Assembly (NCBI RefSeq): GCF_963678975.1
Contig: NC_089276.1
Span: 496,001-560,000, forward strand
Length of the DNA: 64,000 nt
DNA from: Dysidea avara
Taxonomy: Eukaryota; Porifera; Demospongiae; Dictyoceratida; Dysideidae
Reading direction: 5' to 3'
Shown: positions 27,401 through 49,484 of the stretch, one piece after another
Layout: each line of letters begins with the position of its first letter
Position numbering within the stretch: position 1 is the first letter of the stretch
Program-made: the position numbers and the translations under genes
Notes under the pieces: model-generated
Seen by the model: the letters and a program-made list of their open reading frames with translations, nothing else
Database searches by the model: none
Told to the model about the DNA's origin: nothing

Positions 27401-28701
27401 ACCATAACATCAAATACTTCATTTAATTACTGGGGGATCTCCTAAAAGCTACAAAACAGTTGTAATGAAATAACGAGCACCAGAAGTTGCTAAAATGTTC
27501 TATTAGAGTAGTGAGAGTTCTATTAGAATAGTTTAAATCCTGTTGTTTTTTTTATCATACAGTACAATAGTAATGTATAGTAGGGACCACAAAGAAGTAG
27601 GCATGGCCCACGAAATAACATCACCCAAAAACCAGCCTCAATTTCCCTGACGACAATGAGACAGTATTGGTTAGGTAAAACTAAGCCCAAACAAGCTTTC
27701 AGATCAACCCGAAACACTTTCAACAAGTTGTTACAGAATTTTTTTTTTTAATAATGTAATGAAATTTTCTACTGACTGACTAAGTAAGTAACTGACTGCA
27801 CTGATGCCTTCAGACAAGCGTAACTCAATAACGGCTAAGTACTTGATTTATTTACTGTTCGACGTCGCTTTGGCCCAAGAGGTGCCTTTTGGCATACCAC
27901 AGTACGTACAATGCATTCTTCATGGACTTACCAGTGTCCTCCTTTGTGTCCCATTCATCTTTGCTGACAGCGAAAAGTGTCAATTTGTGTAAAACAATAA
28001 GAAGTGTTATATCCCTACTGTGCTCTAGATACCATAATAAAAAGGCACAGTAGGGATATAACACTTCTTTTTATCAATGTGCTATAGTCCCTACACTAGT
28101 TGAAAATTCCAATTTTTTTTGTGTACTTGTAATAATGGAGTCCATGAACACCATATATTATGTACATTTTATATGGTGATTTTCTACACCATATTAGAGT
28201 TATTACCTATACACCAGGTGATCCCCCAGGGATTCAGATAACATGTACATAAGTAACTATCACCATACACTACTACAGATATTCCCTGATGATCATCAAG
28301 ATGATTGGAGCGGTGGTAACAAGACTGCTCATCAGAGCCCACTAGTACATTGTGACAGTTTCACTGGAAGTGTTCCTAGTAGTGTAGTGAAGCAGCAGCA
28401 GCAGCGTCGGCGTAGCAGTACTGGGGACCTCGAACAACTTCAAGATGATATCAAGAAGTCAGTAAAACTACAATTGGGACAAACAGATGAACAAACAGAC
28501 ATTAGCATTAGTAACAGAATGTTGTTGCCAGTTAAGATAGAAGCTATAGGGACACCTAGTTCTGTTGACTCAGCAGAACTAAACCCTATTACTGTAGTAA
28601 CACAACTGCAGAACGGACAGGCCAAAGAAGAAGACATTATTCGTATTCATCATCAATCAGCTGAGAATGGGAGTGGAGACATTGCATCATCTAATGCCTG
28701 A
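543..28701 (+). CDS. RICTOR: RICTOR, mTOR complex 2 scaffold subunit (36 coding exons)
   Basis: RICTOR is the defining subunit of mTORC2, which phosphorylates AKT/SGK/PKC. Exons joined in frame: 543-621, 1821-1924, 2145-2200, 2276-2386, 2615-2805, 2859-2932, 3790-3885, 3933-4003, 6427-6494, 6777-6853, 6890-6989, 7839-7929, 8380-8446, 8496-8591, 8732-8829, 9181-9280, 9327-9380, 11221-11265, 11323-11382, 11427-11473, 14673-14808, 16889-16945, 16991-17130, 18200-18326, 18373-18468, 18514-18582, 18636-18712, 18760-18945, 20129-20219, 20266-20355, 20408-20514, 22069-22506, 24209-24332, 24874-25454, 25563-25701, 28279-28701 (1521 aa; human about 1700). Family blocks: ETERIQALRLMRQ, RINEAIVTTMLCLVNHP, VRATVLIGELIH, LYATKHLGVLLRA, FFNNWGIQMLVTQ, GTCFYTLCLIAKTTKG, and near the C-terminus QDVCLYSQVSDLL. 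The zinc-site pattern HxxxxCxxC (about 1169-1177) with a later Cys (about 1348) is kept. The middle region is shorter than in human. The 5' exon and last exon are the least certain. Confidence 0.95.
1301..1497. mobile_element. pogo/Tigger-like MITE
   Basis: Inverted termini CAGTGGAACCTCTCTATTA and AAGAGAGGTTCCACTG are flanked by TA. This is the typical end sequence of pogo/Tigger non-autonomous elements. It lies in RICTOR intron 1 and has no coding capacity. Fragments of the same family appear near 17272 and 24660-24840. Confidence 0.7.
3271..3460. repeat. Tandem duplication of a short repeat
   Basis: A block beginning TTGATAATCAGGACACTT recurs about 126 bp later, together with the following TTTGTATTAGTGTACACACA. 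A related inverted piece sits at 33909-33990 in a TOPORS intron. It lies in RICTOR intron 6. Confidence 0.6.
3597..3740. repeat. Dispersed repeat shared with 55652-55795
   Basis: About 140 bp containing TTAGGGTTACTCTATGCTTT and GAAACACAAGTGATCCTCAA recurs in the same orientation at 55652-55795 in a CFAP57 intron with only scattered differences. Both copies are intronic. The family is not identified. Confidence 0.7.
4986..5474. mobile_element. MITE with ACCGTATATGACCG termini and repeated AACGCCGGG blocks
   Basis: Terminal inverted repeats TACCGTATATGACCGTAT and ATACGGTCATATACGGTA bound a 489-bp stretch. Inside each end the block AAACGCCGGG or AAACGCCCGGG is repeated several times on both strands, as in subterminal transposase-binding repeats. 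No transposase remains. It lies in RICTOR intron 8. Confidence 0.65.
7036..7312. repeat. 27-bp minisatellite preceded by a perfect hairpin
   Basis: From about 7074 the unit TAGTGACCTGTATGTAATG plus TGTATTAG is repeated about nine times with almost no divergence. Because 27 is a multiple of three, it reads as a periodic peptide on both strands, but it lies in RICTOR intron 11 and is not coding. At 7036-7069 the arms AGTATATAATGGGGAG and CTCCCCATTATATACT form a perfect hairpin. Confidence 0.9.
8175..8262. repeat. Three tandem copies of a 29-bp unit
   Basis: The unit containing CAGTATAGCCTGTACAAACA occurs three times head to tail in RICTOR intron 12. The copies are nearly identical. Confidence 0.85.
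8908..9115. mobile_element. Small TIR element (TACTGTATAGCAGG type)
   Basis: The left end TACTGTATAGCAGGGTTTTT is roughly matched by the inverted right end AAAACCACTATAGGGTA. The body is non-coding. The termini resemble those of the element at 9578-10053, suggesting one MITE family with two diverged copies in adjacent RICTOR introns. Confidence 0.5.
9578..10053. mobile_element. MITE-like element with TACC(C)TATAGCGGG termini
   Basis: The left end TACCCTATAGCGGGATTTTA and the right end GGTAAAAACCTGCTATACGG are imperfect inverted repeats around 476 bp of non-coding sequence in RICTOR intron 17. No target duplication could be fixed. Confidence 0.5.
10416..10972. repeat. Degenerate tandem repeat followed by a hairpin
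   Basis: Three diverged units of roughly 165-180 bp share blocks such as TAGCTTACTTT, CTTGATGC, and TTTCTAAACTACTTAGAA. At 10853-10972 an imperfect hairpin pairs TTTCTACGC and ATTAATTACC with GGTAATTAAT and GCGTAGAAA. The region looks like an old satellite or foldback in RICTOR intron 17 and has no convincing coding frame. Confidence 0.5.
11586..11850. mobile_element. hAT-like MITE, CAGGGG(T/C)GGATCC termini
   Basis: The left end CAGGGGTGGATCCAAGATTT and right end GGCTGGATCCATCCCTG are inverted. The flanks share CTCGT. It is the same terminal type as 15248-15703, 19167-19993 and 53668-54498. It lies in RICTOR intron 20. Confidence 0.6.
12357..12473. repeat. Foldback hairpin
   Basis: TAAGTGTAGGTTAGAGACC and GTGGATCTTCGTGGATTTTA pair with downstream TAAAATCCACAAAGATCC and GGTCTCTAACCGACTTA. 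The loop is short. It lies in RICTOR intron 20. Confidence 0.65.
13060..13370 (+). repeat. Dispersed repeat (copy 1), shared with the split copy at 35790-37265
   Basis: It contains ACGTTAGATTGTACCTCCCA, a palindromic ACCTGCTAGCAGGT core, and CCTCCAAAGATCAAAGCATA. The reverse complement is found at 35790-37265, where it is interrupted by a 1.16-kb TTAA-flanked insert. This intact copy shows the empty site TTTTAAAGACC. Confidence 0.75.
14326..14577. mobile_element. Foldback element, AGTAGGGAT family (copy 1)
   Basis: Long imperfect inverted arms (AATTGTTAATTTAAAATTAA ... TTTAAATTAACAATTTT) carry AGTAATGAAACAAGAG and its complement, plus AAGTAGGGATT near the loop. Related foldbacks are at 22936-23145 and 38543-38937. 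This copy ends about 95 bp before RICTOR exon 21. Confidence 0.7.
15248..15703. mobile_element. hAT-like MITE
   Basis: The ends CAATGGCAGATCCAGGATGG and CCTGGATCTGCCCCTG are inverted. The body is non-coding with C-rich and G-rich blocks near the left end. A precise target duplication is not evident. It lies in RICTOR intron 21. Confidence 0.55.
16540..16856. repeat. CA-rich microsatellite with embedded CACTACACACACATA units
   Basis: A (CA)n tract is interspersed with regular CACTACACACACATA units. It yields long spurious open frames on both strands (polyHis-Thr and polyCys-Val). It lies directly before RICTOR exon 22. Confidence 0.95.
17633..18017. mobile_element. TA-flanked MITE family A (copy 2)
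   Basis: The termini TATAGTATGTTCATGTTGAG and CTCAACGTGAACATACTATA are near-perfect inverted repeats of about 28 bp. The 385-bp element matches 23263-23650 almost throughout in the same orientation. The ends include TA, as for Tc1/mariner-type insertion. Further fragments are at 1-96, 19072-19115 and probably 63487-63530. Confidence 0.85.
19167..19993. mobile_element. hAT-like MITE (CAGGGGCGTAGCCAGG termini)
   Basis: Left CAGGGGCGTAGCCAGGATTT and right CCTGCCTACGCCCTTG ends bound about 830 bp. Internal sequence (AAATGTGCCCTTAG, AAACCTACACACTGCTGTTT) is shared with 53668-54498, so these are two members of one family. It lies in RICTOR intron 28. Confidence 0.7.
20820..21010. repeat. Short inverted/tandem repeat cluster
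   Basis: Blocks GTATATTGCACTG, ACTGCAGTGAGTGCATTATA and ACTGCAACGAGTGCATTATA recur in direct and inverted order within 190 bp, so the segment can fold on itself. It lies in RICTOR intron 31. No coding signal is seen. Confidence 0.5.
22936..23145. mobile_element. Foldback element, AGTAGGGAT family (copy 2)
   Basis: The left arm AGTGAAACAAGAGATGATGG with GGCATTGTAGCAATCCCTAA pairs with the right arm TTGCTACAATGCC and ATCATCTCTTGTTTCACT. It shares AAGTAGGGATTTTCCCT with the copy at 14326-14577. It lies in RICTOR intron 32. Confidence 0.75.
23263..23650. mobile_element. TA-flanked MITE family A (copy 3)
   Basis: It is a 388-bp copy with TIRs TATAGTATGTTCACGTTGAG and CTCAACGTGAACATACTATA, nearly identical to 17633-18017. 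High identity suggests recent spread. It has no transposase frame. Confidence 0.88.
24379..24452. repeat. (GT)n microsatellite
   Basis: It is an almost uninterrupted GT run of about 74 bp in RICTOR intron 33, some 45 bp after the donor site. Confidence 0.97.
25745..26441. mobile_element. Giant palindromic MITE, TA-flanked (copy 1)
   Basis: The element is 697 bp and is built of two long inverted arms with a short centre near 26080. The ends are GTATAGCGGC/GCCGCTATAC, flanked by TA. Arm sequence such as CTCCCTGAGGCAGTAATTAA reappears inverted in the other arm. The second copy is at 44228-44889 on a TOPORS intron. The open frame at the right arm is not a gene. It lies in the last RICTOR intron. 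Confidence 0.85.
27998..28070. repeat. Short hairpin of the AGTAGGGAT type
   Basis: AAGAAGTGTTATATCCCTAC pairs with GTAGGGATATAACACTTCTT across a 22-bp loop. It lies just upstream of the last RICTOR exon. Confidence 0.8.
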
Positions 28702-31700
28702 AATAATTAGGAGCAGTTTTACACTAATATCATCATCTCTTCACCAGCAGCAGTATTTTGTATTCCTTGTGATATTTTCTATACAAACAATTGATATAAT
28801 TTTGTTACTGTGGTTTGATACATTTCATTTGACAACAAAATAATTTGAAATACTGGTCACCTTACAGGTAGCTGTGATATATATATAATCGCTGTAGTGT
28901 TTTTAAACAGCAACTTCTTAACCTACCTATGATACATCTTATAGGCCAGTTATACTTGTGAACAGTTAATCAGTCAGTATTATGATTTTTAAACTTAATG
29001 AGGGTGTTGCACTGTTTCCCAATCATCTAAACGTTACTCTTCTATGCATGTATTCATAATTATATAATAACTACAATCTTATCTCATGCAGACTTGTGTT
29101 ATGCTGTGTACACTATTGTGACTTGTGAATGTCAAACAACACAGTATCCCCATGCAGTTACACAGACATTCATGTGTGATTAGAAACTAAAAAAATCCTC
29201 ACTTTATCACTTACTAGAACTTTGCAGTGCAGTCGTGTTAGCCCATGGCATCTTAATACTAGGTGTGTGCATAAGTGTTGTTTTTAGTAAGGCAAATATG
29301 TATTAGTTAACTATAACTAAAAGCTTATAACAAACAACAAAGACAATACAACTAAATAACTAAACTTATTCAAGAATCTAGTATAACTAAGACTATACTA
29401 AAACAACACCATGTTGTGCAGACCACTGCACGTATAAGTTCACATATGTTCTACAGGTGGTGGAACGAAGCACAGAATGAAATTCTGTTGCTGTATGTAG
29501 CATCCAACATCAATATATGCTGTGACTTGATGATGGTTCAGTTAACTATAACTAAAAGTACTTTTAGTAAGACAAGTATAATTATATTAGTTAACTAAAT
29601 CTGTATTATAATTAAAACTAAATCTATAAATAAAATACAACAGAATAATTAATTTTACTAAAAGGAAAAGACAACTAAAAACTAAAAGATTTTCTAATGT
29701 AAAACTAAAACAGTTTTTATAAATTTTACTAAAACTATAACAAAGATTTTCACACTTTAAACTACAACTAAAATAACACACAGACCATAGCTAAAAGGAA
29801 TTGAGAAGGATTACTGTACTATAACTAAAATTATTGACAAAACTAACTATGACTATAGCTATTCTTTTAATTTTACCTGTTATGTTTTGCTGCGGTGTTC
29901 AACTTTTCAACCCATCATTATGCTTAATGGATAGTTAATAACCATATTGTTATTGTTTACAAACTGTTTGCTTGTTGGCAGATTGGATAAAATGTCAATT
30001 AGTTACTGACTGTTCTATTAGAGTGTGCAAATCATTTTCCGCTCTGTGGCATTCACCAAGACTTCAGTATGCTTAGTAACTGTTATGTTCAAAATTATAA
30101 TAGGCTGCAGGTGTCCCCCACTGTACTATAATATAGATTGAACTGAGCCCTCAGACATTTAATACACGATCTTGAAATTTGGCTTAATGGACCTGCTAAA
30201 ATATCTTTAAATGTCAATACACACTGAAGCACCATCATTCACTTACAATAATCCAGTGATCACTAGAAGTTTCATCCCAGCTGCATGGGTTGTATTTTTG
30301 ACTTTCATGATTTTTAATACCTCAGTAGGATCAGAATATGCATTAAATTTTTGTATTTGGCATTACTAGTCAAGTAGTAATAAAATGTACTAGCAGTGGC
30401 AGATTTAGGGATGGGTCAAGGAGGGCTCTTGACCCCCCTCCAAAAATACATGCCAATTGTGCTGTAGATTTTTGGCTTGTGCCAATTATGCCGGCATAAT
30501 AGGCTAGCAAAAGCATCAAGCATTATGCCAGCATAATAGGACAATTTTTAAGAATTTTAATTAAAATGCACAATATGTGCACCAAAAATACTGCACAACA
30601 TGAACACCGAGCATAATCTTGATTTTGAGAGCATAATTTTGAGCATAATAGGCTGGATTTTTGAGCACTACTCAAAAGCATAATTGGCTCAAGCCTAGTA
30701 GATTACCCATACACTATGTAATCAAGATAACCCATACACTATATAATCAAGATAACCTAGCGGAGTAGTTACCTCTAATACAACTTGAGCCAATTATGCT
30801 TTGAAAATTGCCTATTATGCTTTTGAGCAGTGCTCAAAAATCCAGCCTATTATGCTCAAAATTATGTCAACAATCAAATTAAAATTGTGCTGAAGTCACT
30901 CTCAGATTCCATCAAAATTTCCTGGGGGGGGGGGGACATGCCCCCAGACTATAGGCTGGCATACTTAACATGTTAGTCAGTAGTGTGCACACTAAGGTGT
31001 GTCTTCCTTTTAGTGTCATTTCATTTTGACCTCCTTTCCAAAAATCTAGATCTTCCACTGCATACTAGTACAATTAGTATACAGGGACAAACTGCATTTG
31101 TAATTATGTGAACGTATTAGTCTACACTAGCTTGTAGTGCCGAACTGTTGATTGTTTAGTATATATAATGATTTTACATGAAGCTATTTCCAATAGATGT
31201 ATTAAATGTGTCAGAGACTGTGCCCTATTCTCCCTTACAAAAATGGGATCATTTATTGTCTGTTGGTCTTGCCAACAAGATGCAAGCCAGCTATGAAGTG
31301 TTACTGATCTAAGCCAAATAGTCAGCCTGGCTGTCATTTCTGTGACATTCAAACATCATATTTATATGTGACTACTCCAGTGTACATTAAGGTGGATGCT
31401 AGAGATCTCCAAAGTTGTATACTGGGCCTGGCAATTCAGGGTTGTTAAACAATATCAATCCAAACCTGTAAGTGTGGAGAGGAAGTATTATAAATCACAG
31501 AACATTATAACCATCAATCAACAGTTGTTCCACTGGTAAGAGTCAAATTTAAGCAAGCCAAGAATTCACTGAGTGAAGACTGAACAACCTGTAAGAGCTT
31601 CACAGCTGAGACTGGACTGTAGCTATAGTTATACCAAAAAAAGGTTGCACTTAATTTGTCATTATAACAAACTATGATAGTTACAGTCAAGTTGGATGCT

Positions 31701-32147
31701 GAGGTGATGAGTAAGCATCACTGACAGTGTGTATTAGATCCACGATTTAGTCAACAGTGATTAGCGGACTATTCTGTCAGTTTACAACAGTAATGCAAAG
31801 ATCTGTAGAAATAAAAACTGTCCATTCTTTGGATGGGTGGAGACAGTGGCAGTCATTATATTTATTTCAACAAAGACGTGTTACATAAAAGGCATTAGCC
31901 TGTATAAGGTGCTCCCCCACATGTTACGTACAAAAATGGACAACAAAGAACACATACCTCACTTATTAGAATTTGCTTATTGGTTATACATTACAGTCCC
32001 TCCCTCCCCCTCCCCAATAGACAAACACACTGAGCAAAAGAGTGCGTTGGATCATATAATGTGATCTTGTGAATATATAGTTGACTGGTGTGCAGCTAGC
32101 AGAGTTACATCAACTCCAGGTACAATACAACAATACTAAATACACTA
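28702..32147. other. Gene-free convergent intergenic region (RICTOR/TOPORS)
   Basis: I see no supportable gene here. It holds the RICTOR 3' flank, an A/T-rich stretch of degenerate ACTAAAACTA repeats (about 29290-29860), one copy of the dispersed GACTGTTCTATTAGAGTGT motif (30008), an hAT-like element with an internal palindrome (about 30395-31060), and the unannotated 3' side of TOPORS. Confidence 0.7.
30395..31060. mobile_element. hAT-like element with internal AATAGGC palindrome
   Basis: The imperfect ends AGTGGCAGATTTAGGG and AAATCTAGATCTTCCACTG are inverted. Inside, GAGCATAATAGGCTGGATTT pairs with AAATCCAGCCTATTATGCTC at about 30640-30860. G-rich and C-rich tracts lie at each side. It is non-coding. 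Confidence 0.5.
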
Positions 32148-46059
<13,912 letters not shown>

Positions 46060-46180
46060 TTTAATTCACACCACGCGCATGCGCTGCCCCTGATATAACA
46101 TCGCGCCCATATATGAAAGCATTTACAATCGATTGTGGTTGTGTGCCTGAAGTAATCACCTACCGAATATCTCGCCGAAT
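46060..46180. promoter_or_regulatory. Bidirectional promoter TOPORS / SRD5A-like
   Basis: Only 121 bp separate the two opposing start codons, so both 5' UTRs and core promoters must lie in or around this interval. There is no TATA box at a suitable place for either gene that I would defend. Confidence 0.6.
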
Positions 46181-47026
46181 ATGACGAATGGAAGTGATTC
46201 CAGGACTGATAGCATATCACAGATATTACCCTGGACATTTTTCTCGCCTGATCATGAGAAGGCGCGATTTTGGGTACACTACGGATTAGTTATAGCTGGA
46301 TTTATACTGGCAGTGATCACTTACCTTAGTCAGGCGTTCAAGCCGGCACCTTATGGCAAACACGATAACACCAAATCTAGTAAGTGTAGGGTACCTCAAA
46401 GGATAGCTCACGTGGGAGCAGATGGTGTGCTGGGAGTGATAGGATTTTCTCTGATTTATTTTTTGTTAGGAGAACATTTTGATGAAGCAGAAAACATAGT
46501 AATGTATTGCTTATTTGAGCTACATTATCTACACCGAGGTCTTATCCATCCATTGATTACAAGATACTCAGACAAGACTGTACCTTTGCTAATCCCCCTG
46601 GGAACCTTCTTACCAAATGCATTGTATTTCTTTATTAACGCTGACTGGATTGGATCTACACATTATTATCGTGGTTATTATTACGACCCTCGATTTATTA
46701 TTGGTGTCATCTTGTTTGTGGTTGGGTACATTATTAACAGAGCATCTGACTGGAAGTTACGAAGTCTTCGTACTAAGTCGGGTGAACAGGGTTACCAGAT
46801 TCCACATGGCTTGTTGTTCAACTATATTTCTTGTCCCAATTATCTTGGTGAGATGATAGAATGGGGAGGATGGACAATACTGACCTGGTCACTAGCTGGC
46901 TTGGTATGGTGGCTGTTTACTTGTGCCACATTTGTTGCACGATCTCGACACAACTTGCAGTGGTACCGTGAACACTTTATTGAATACCCCCACCACAGAA
47001 AAGCACTGATACCCTTCCTTTACTAA
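46181..47026 (+). CDS. SRD5A1: 3-oxo-5-alpha-steroid 4-dehydrogenase-like reductase (intronless)
   Basis: Members of this family reduce the delta-4 double bond of 3-oxo steroids using NADPH in the ER membrane. The single exon encodes 281 aa with several hydrophobic spans (about residues 33-48, 82-100, 140-155, 171-190, 235-253). The C-terminal block is diagnostic: YQIPHGLLFNYISCPNYLGE, EWGGWTILTWS, then a histidine/tyrosine-rich end WYREHFIEYP and KALIPFLY. These are the residues around which NADPH binds in the SRD5A1/2 branch. The N-terminus is about 20 aa longer than in the human enzymes. The symbol is given as the nearest family; it may be a co-orthologue of SRD5A1 and SRD5A2, and the true substrate in this animal is unknown. 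It is divergent from TOPORS and convergent with NDUFB9. Confidence 0.88.
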   Translation: MTNGSDSRTDSISQILPWTFFSPDHEKARFWVHYGLVIAGFILAVITYLSQAFKPAPYGKHDNTKSSKCRVPQRIAHVGADGVLGVIGFSLIYFLLGEHFDEAENIVMYCLFELHYLHRGLIHPLITRYSDKTVPLLIPLGTFLPNALYFFINADWIGSTHYYRGYYYDPRFIIGVILFVVGYIINRASDWKLRSLRTKSGEQGYQIPHGLLFNYISCPNYLGEMIEWGGWTILTWSLAGLVWWLFTCATFVARSRHNLQWYREHFIEYPHHRKALIPFLY

Positions 47027-47064
47027 TTATATAATTGTGTATGTATGTGAAATATTGTTTAATG

Positions 47065-47511
47065 TCAACTTTTAACATTATTCCACTCTCGGAGCCATTC
47101 CTCTTCTTCTGAAGTCATTTGAAGAACCTGTTACAGACTTCACAACATGTCTACTTTAGCCTGTTTCACTCACGTGAGGAGGTGGGGGACTATATCTCTC
47201 CCACATACATCCACCTGGAGCAGTTGGTACTATTAAAAACAACAGTAACGCACTTGGCAGCTATACTTGACTATACTGTCATTACATGTGTAAGGGTTAG
47301 GATGCTTCTTCTTTTCAAATTCTCTTTCGCCCTCCTCCAACAACAAAGTGCCTAGTTTTAAGCTAACGTCTTTGTTTACATCGAATCTGTCTCTTAATTG
47401 CAACGCCTCTTGTCTCCAATATTCCCTGTCCACACACCACGACAACAGGTGTTTAAGACTGCGTCTGTACAGTCGCGTAACTCGTTGCGCGTGAGTCAAA
47501 TTGGTCGCCAT
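47065..47511 (-). CDS. NDUFB9: NDUFB9, complex I LYR-motif subunit (3 exons, short form)
   Basis: NDUFB9 (B22) is an accessory subunit of mitochondrial complex I that contacts the acyl-carrier protein through its LYR motif. Exons: 47511-47286, 47229-47174, 47127-47065, joined in frame to 114 aa. The start MATNLTHAQRVTRLYRRSLK carries the LYR tripeptide, followed by LLSWCVDREYWRQEALQLRD and EFEKKKHPNPYT, closely following the family. The second exon has the APGG...WERY block. The protein stops soon after EEEEWLREW, about 65 residues short of the human protein. Either the C-terminal tail is absent in this lineage or my last exon is incomplete. The stop codon is only 38 bp from the stop of the 5-alpha-reductase gene, so the 3' UTRs must overlap. 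Confidence 0.85.
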
Positions 47512-47546
47512 AGCCAAGTAATTCTAAATAGTGCACACCAACATAA
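47512..47546. promoter_or_regulatory. 35-bp bidirectional promoter core, NDUFB9 / 71-aa protein
   Basis: The opposing start codons are separated by just 35 bp (reading ...GTAATTCTAAATAGTGCACA...). Both 5' UTRs must be tiny or overlap each other's coding sequence. Confidence 0.6.
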
Positions 47547-47921
47547 ATGGTAGGTAATTGAATTTCGGATTGAATGCACGTAACGAGCACGACTATCGTA
47601 CCTTTAGGGAGGTGTGAAGAGGTTCGCTTATCCTAAGTATGTATGGTCGCCTGCAGGCGGATGGTGGTGTCATCCACGTAACTGGAAACGGAATACTGCC
47701 ATTGTAGCTTCTGTCATTGGTGTAATGGCTACGGGACTTTTCTTCTTATCACAAAGCCTAGAGGTAAATAACCCAAACAGTATAGATAGATCATGTTAAC
47801 AATGTTTTACAGCGAAGACCAGTACCGCCCCCAAAGTATCCAGAGGTTAGTCACCTACCCTATTGAATTTTGTTGTATTTTGCTTGTATCCCTGCAGAGA
47901 CTATTTAGAAAAGAAGAGTAA
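47547..47921 (+). CDS. Small single-pass membrane protein, 71 aa, unidentified (4 exons)
   Basis: Exons: 47547-47549 (only the ATG), 47608-47763, 47813-47845, 47898-47921. The donor GTAGGT follows the ATG directly. The product starts MGGVKRFAYPKYVWSPAGGW, has a Trp/Pro/Arg-rich juxtamembrane segment (residues 19-30), one hydrophobic helix (about 32-49), and a basic tail with RRPVPPPKYPERLF. The motif KYVWSPAGGWW followed by a short helix and RPxPP reads like a conserved eukaryotic small membrane protein, but I cannot name it. Sharing a 35-bp promoter with NDUFB9 hints at a mitochondrial inner-membrane role, which is inference. A start further upstream is not excluded. A poly(A) signal lies 43 bp after the stop. 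Confidence 0.75.
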
Positions 47922-47963
47922 CTTATCTTGCTAATGCATTATTATCATTGTACAACATCTTAT

Positions 47964-47969
47964 AATAAA
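47964..47969 (+). promoter_or_regulatory. Poly(A) signal AATAAA
   Basis: A canonical AATAAA lies 43 bp beyond the stop of the 71-aa protein gene and 35 bp before the RUVBL1 stop on the opposite strand. Confidence 0.55.
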
Positions 47970-48003
47970 ATCAGCCATCTACACGTACATAGTTAGTGTT
48001 TGA

Positions 48004-49484
<1,481 letters not shown>

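Noticed and set aside
46617..46856. Second frame inside the 5-alpha-reductase gene
   Set aside because: It is a shadow of the +strand coding sequence.
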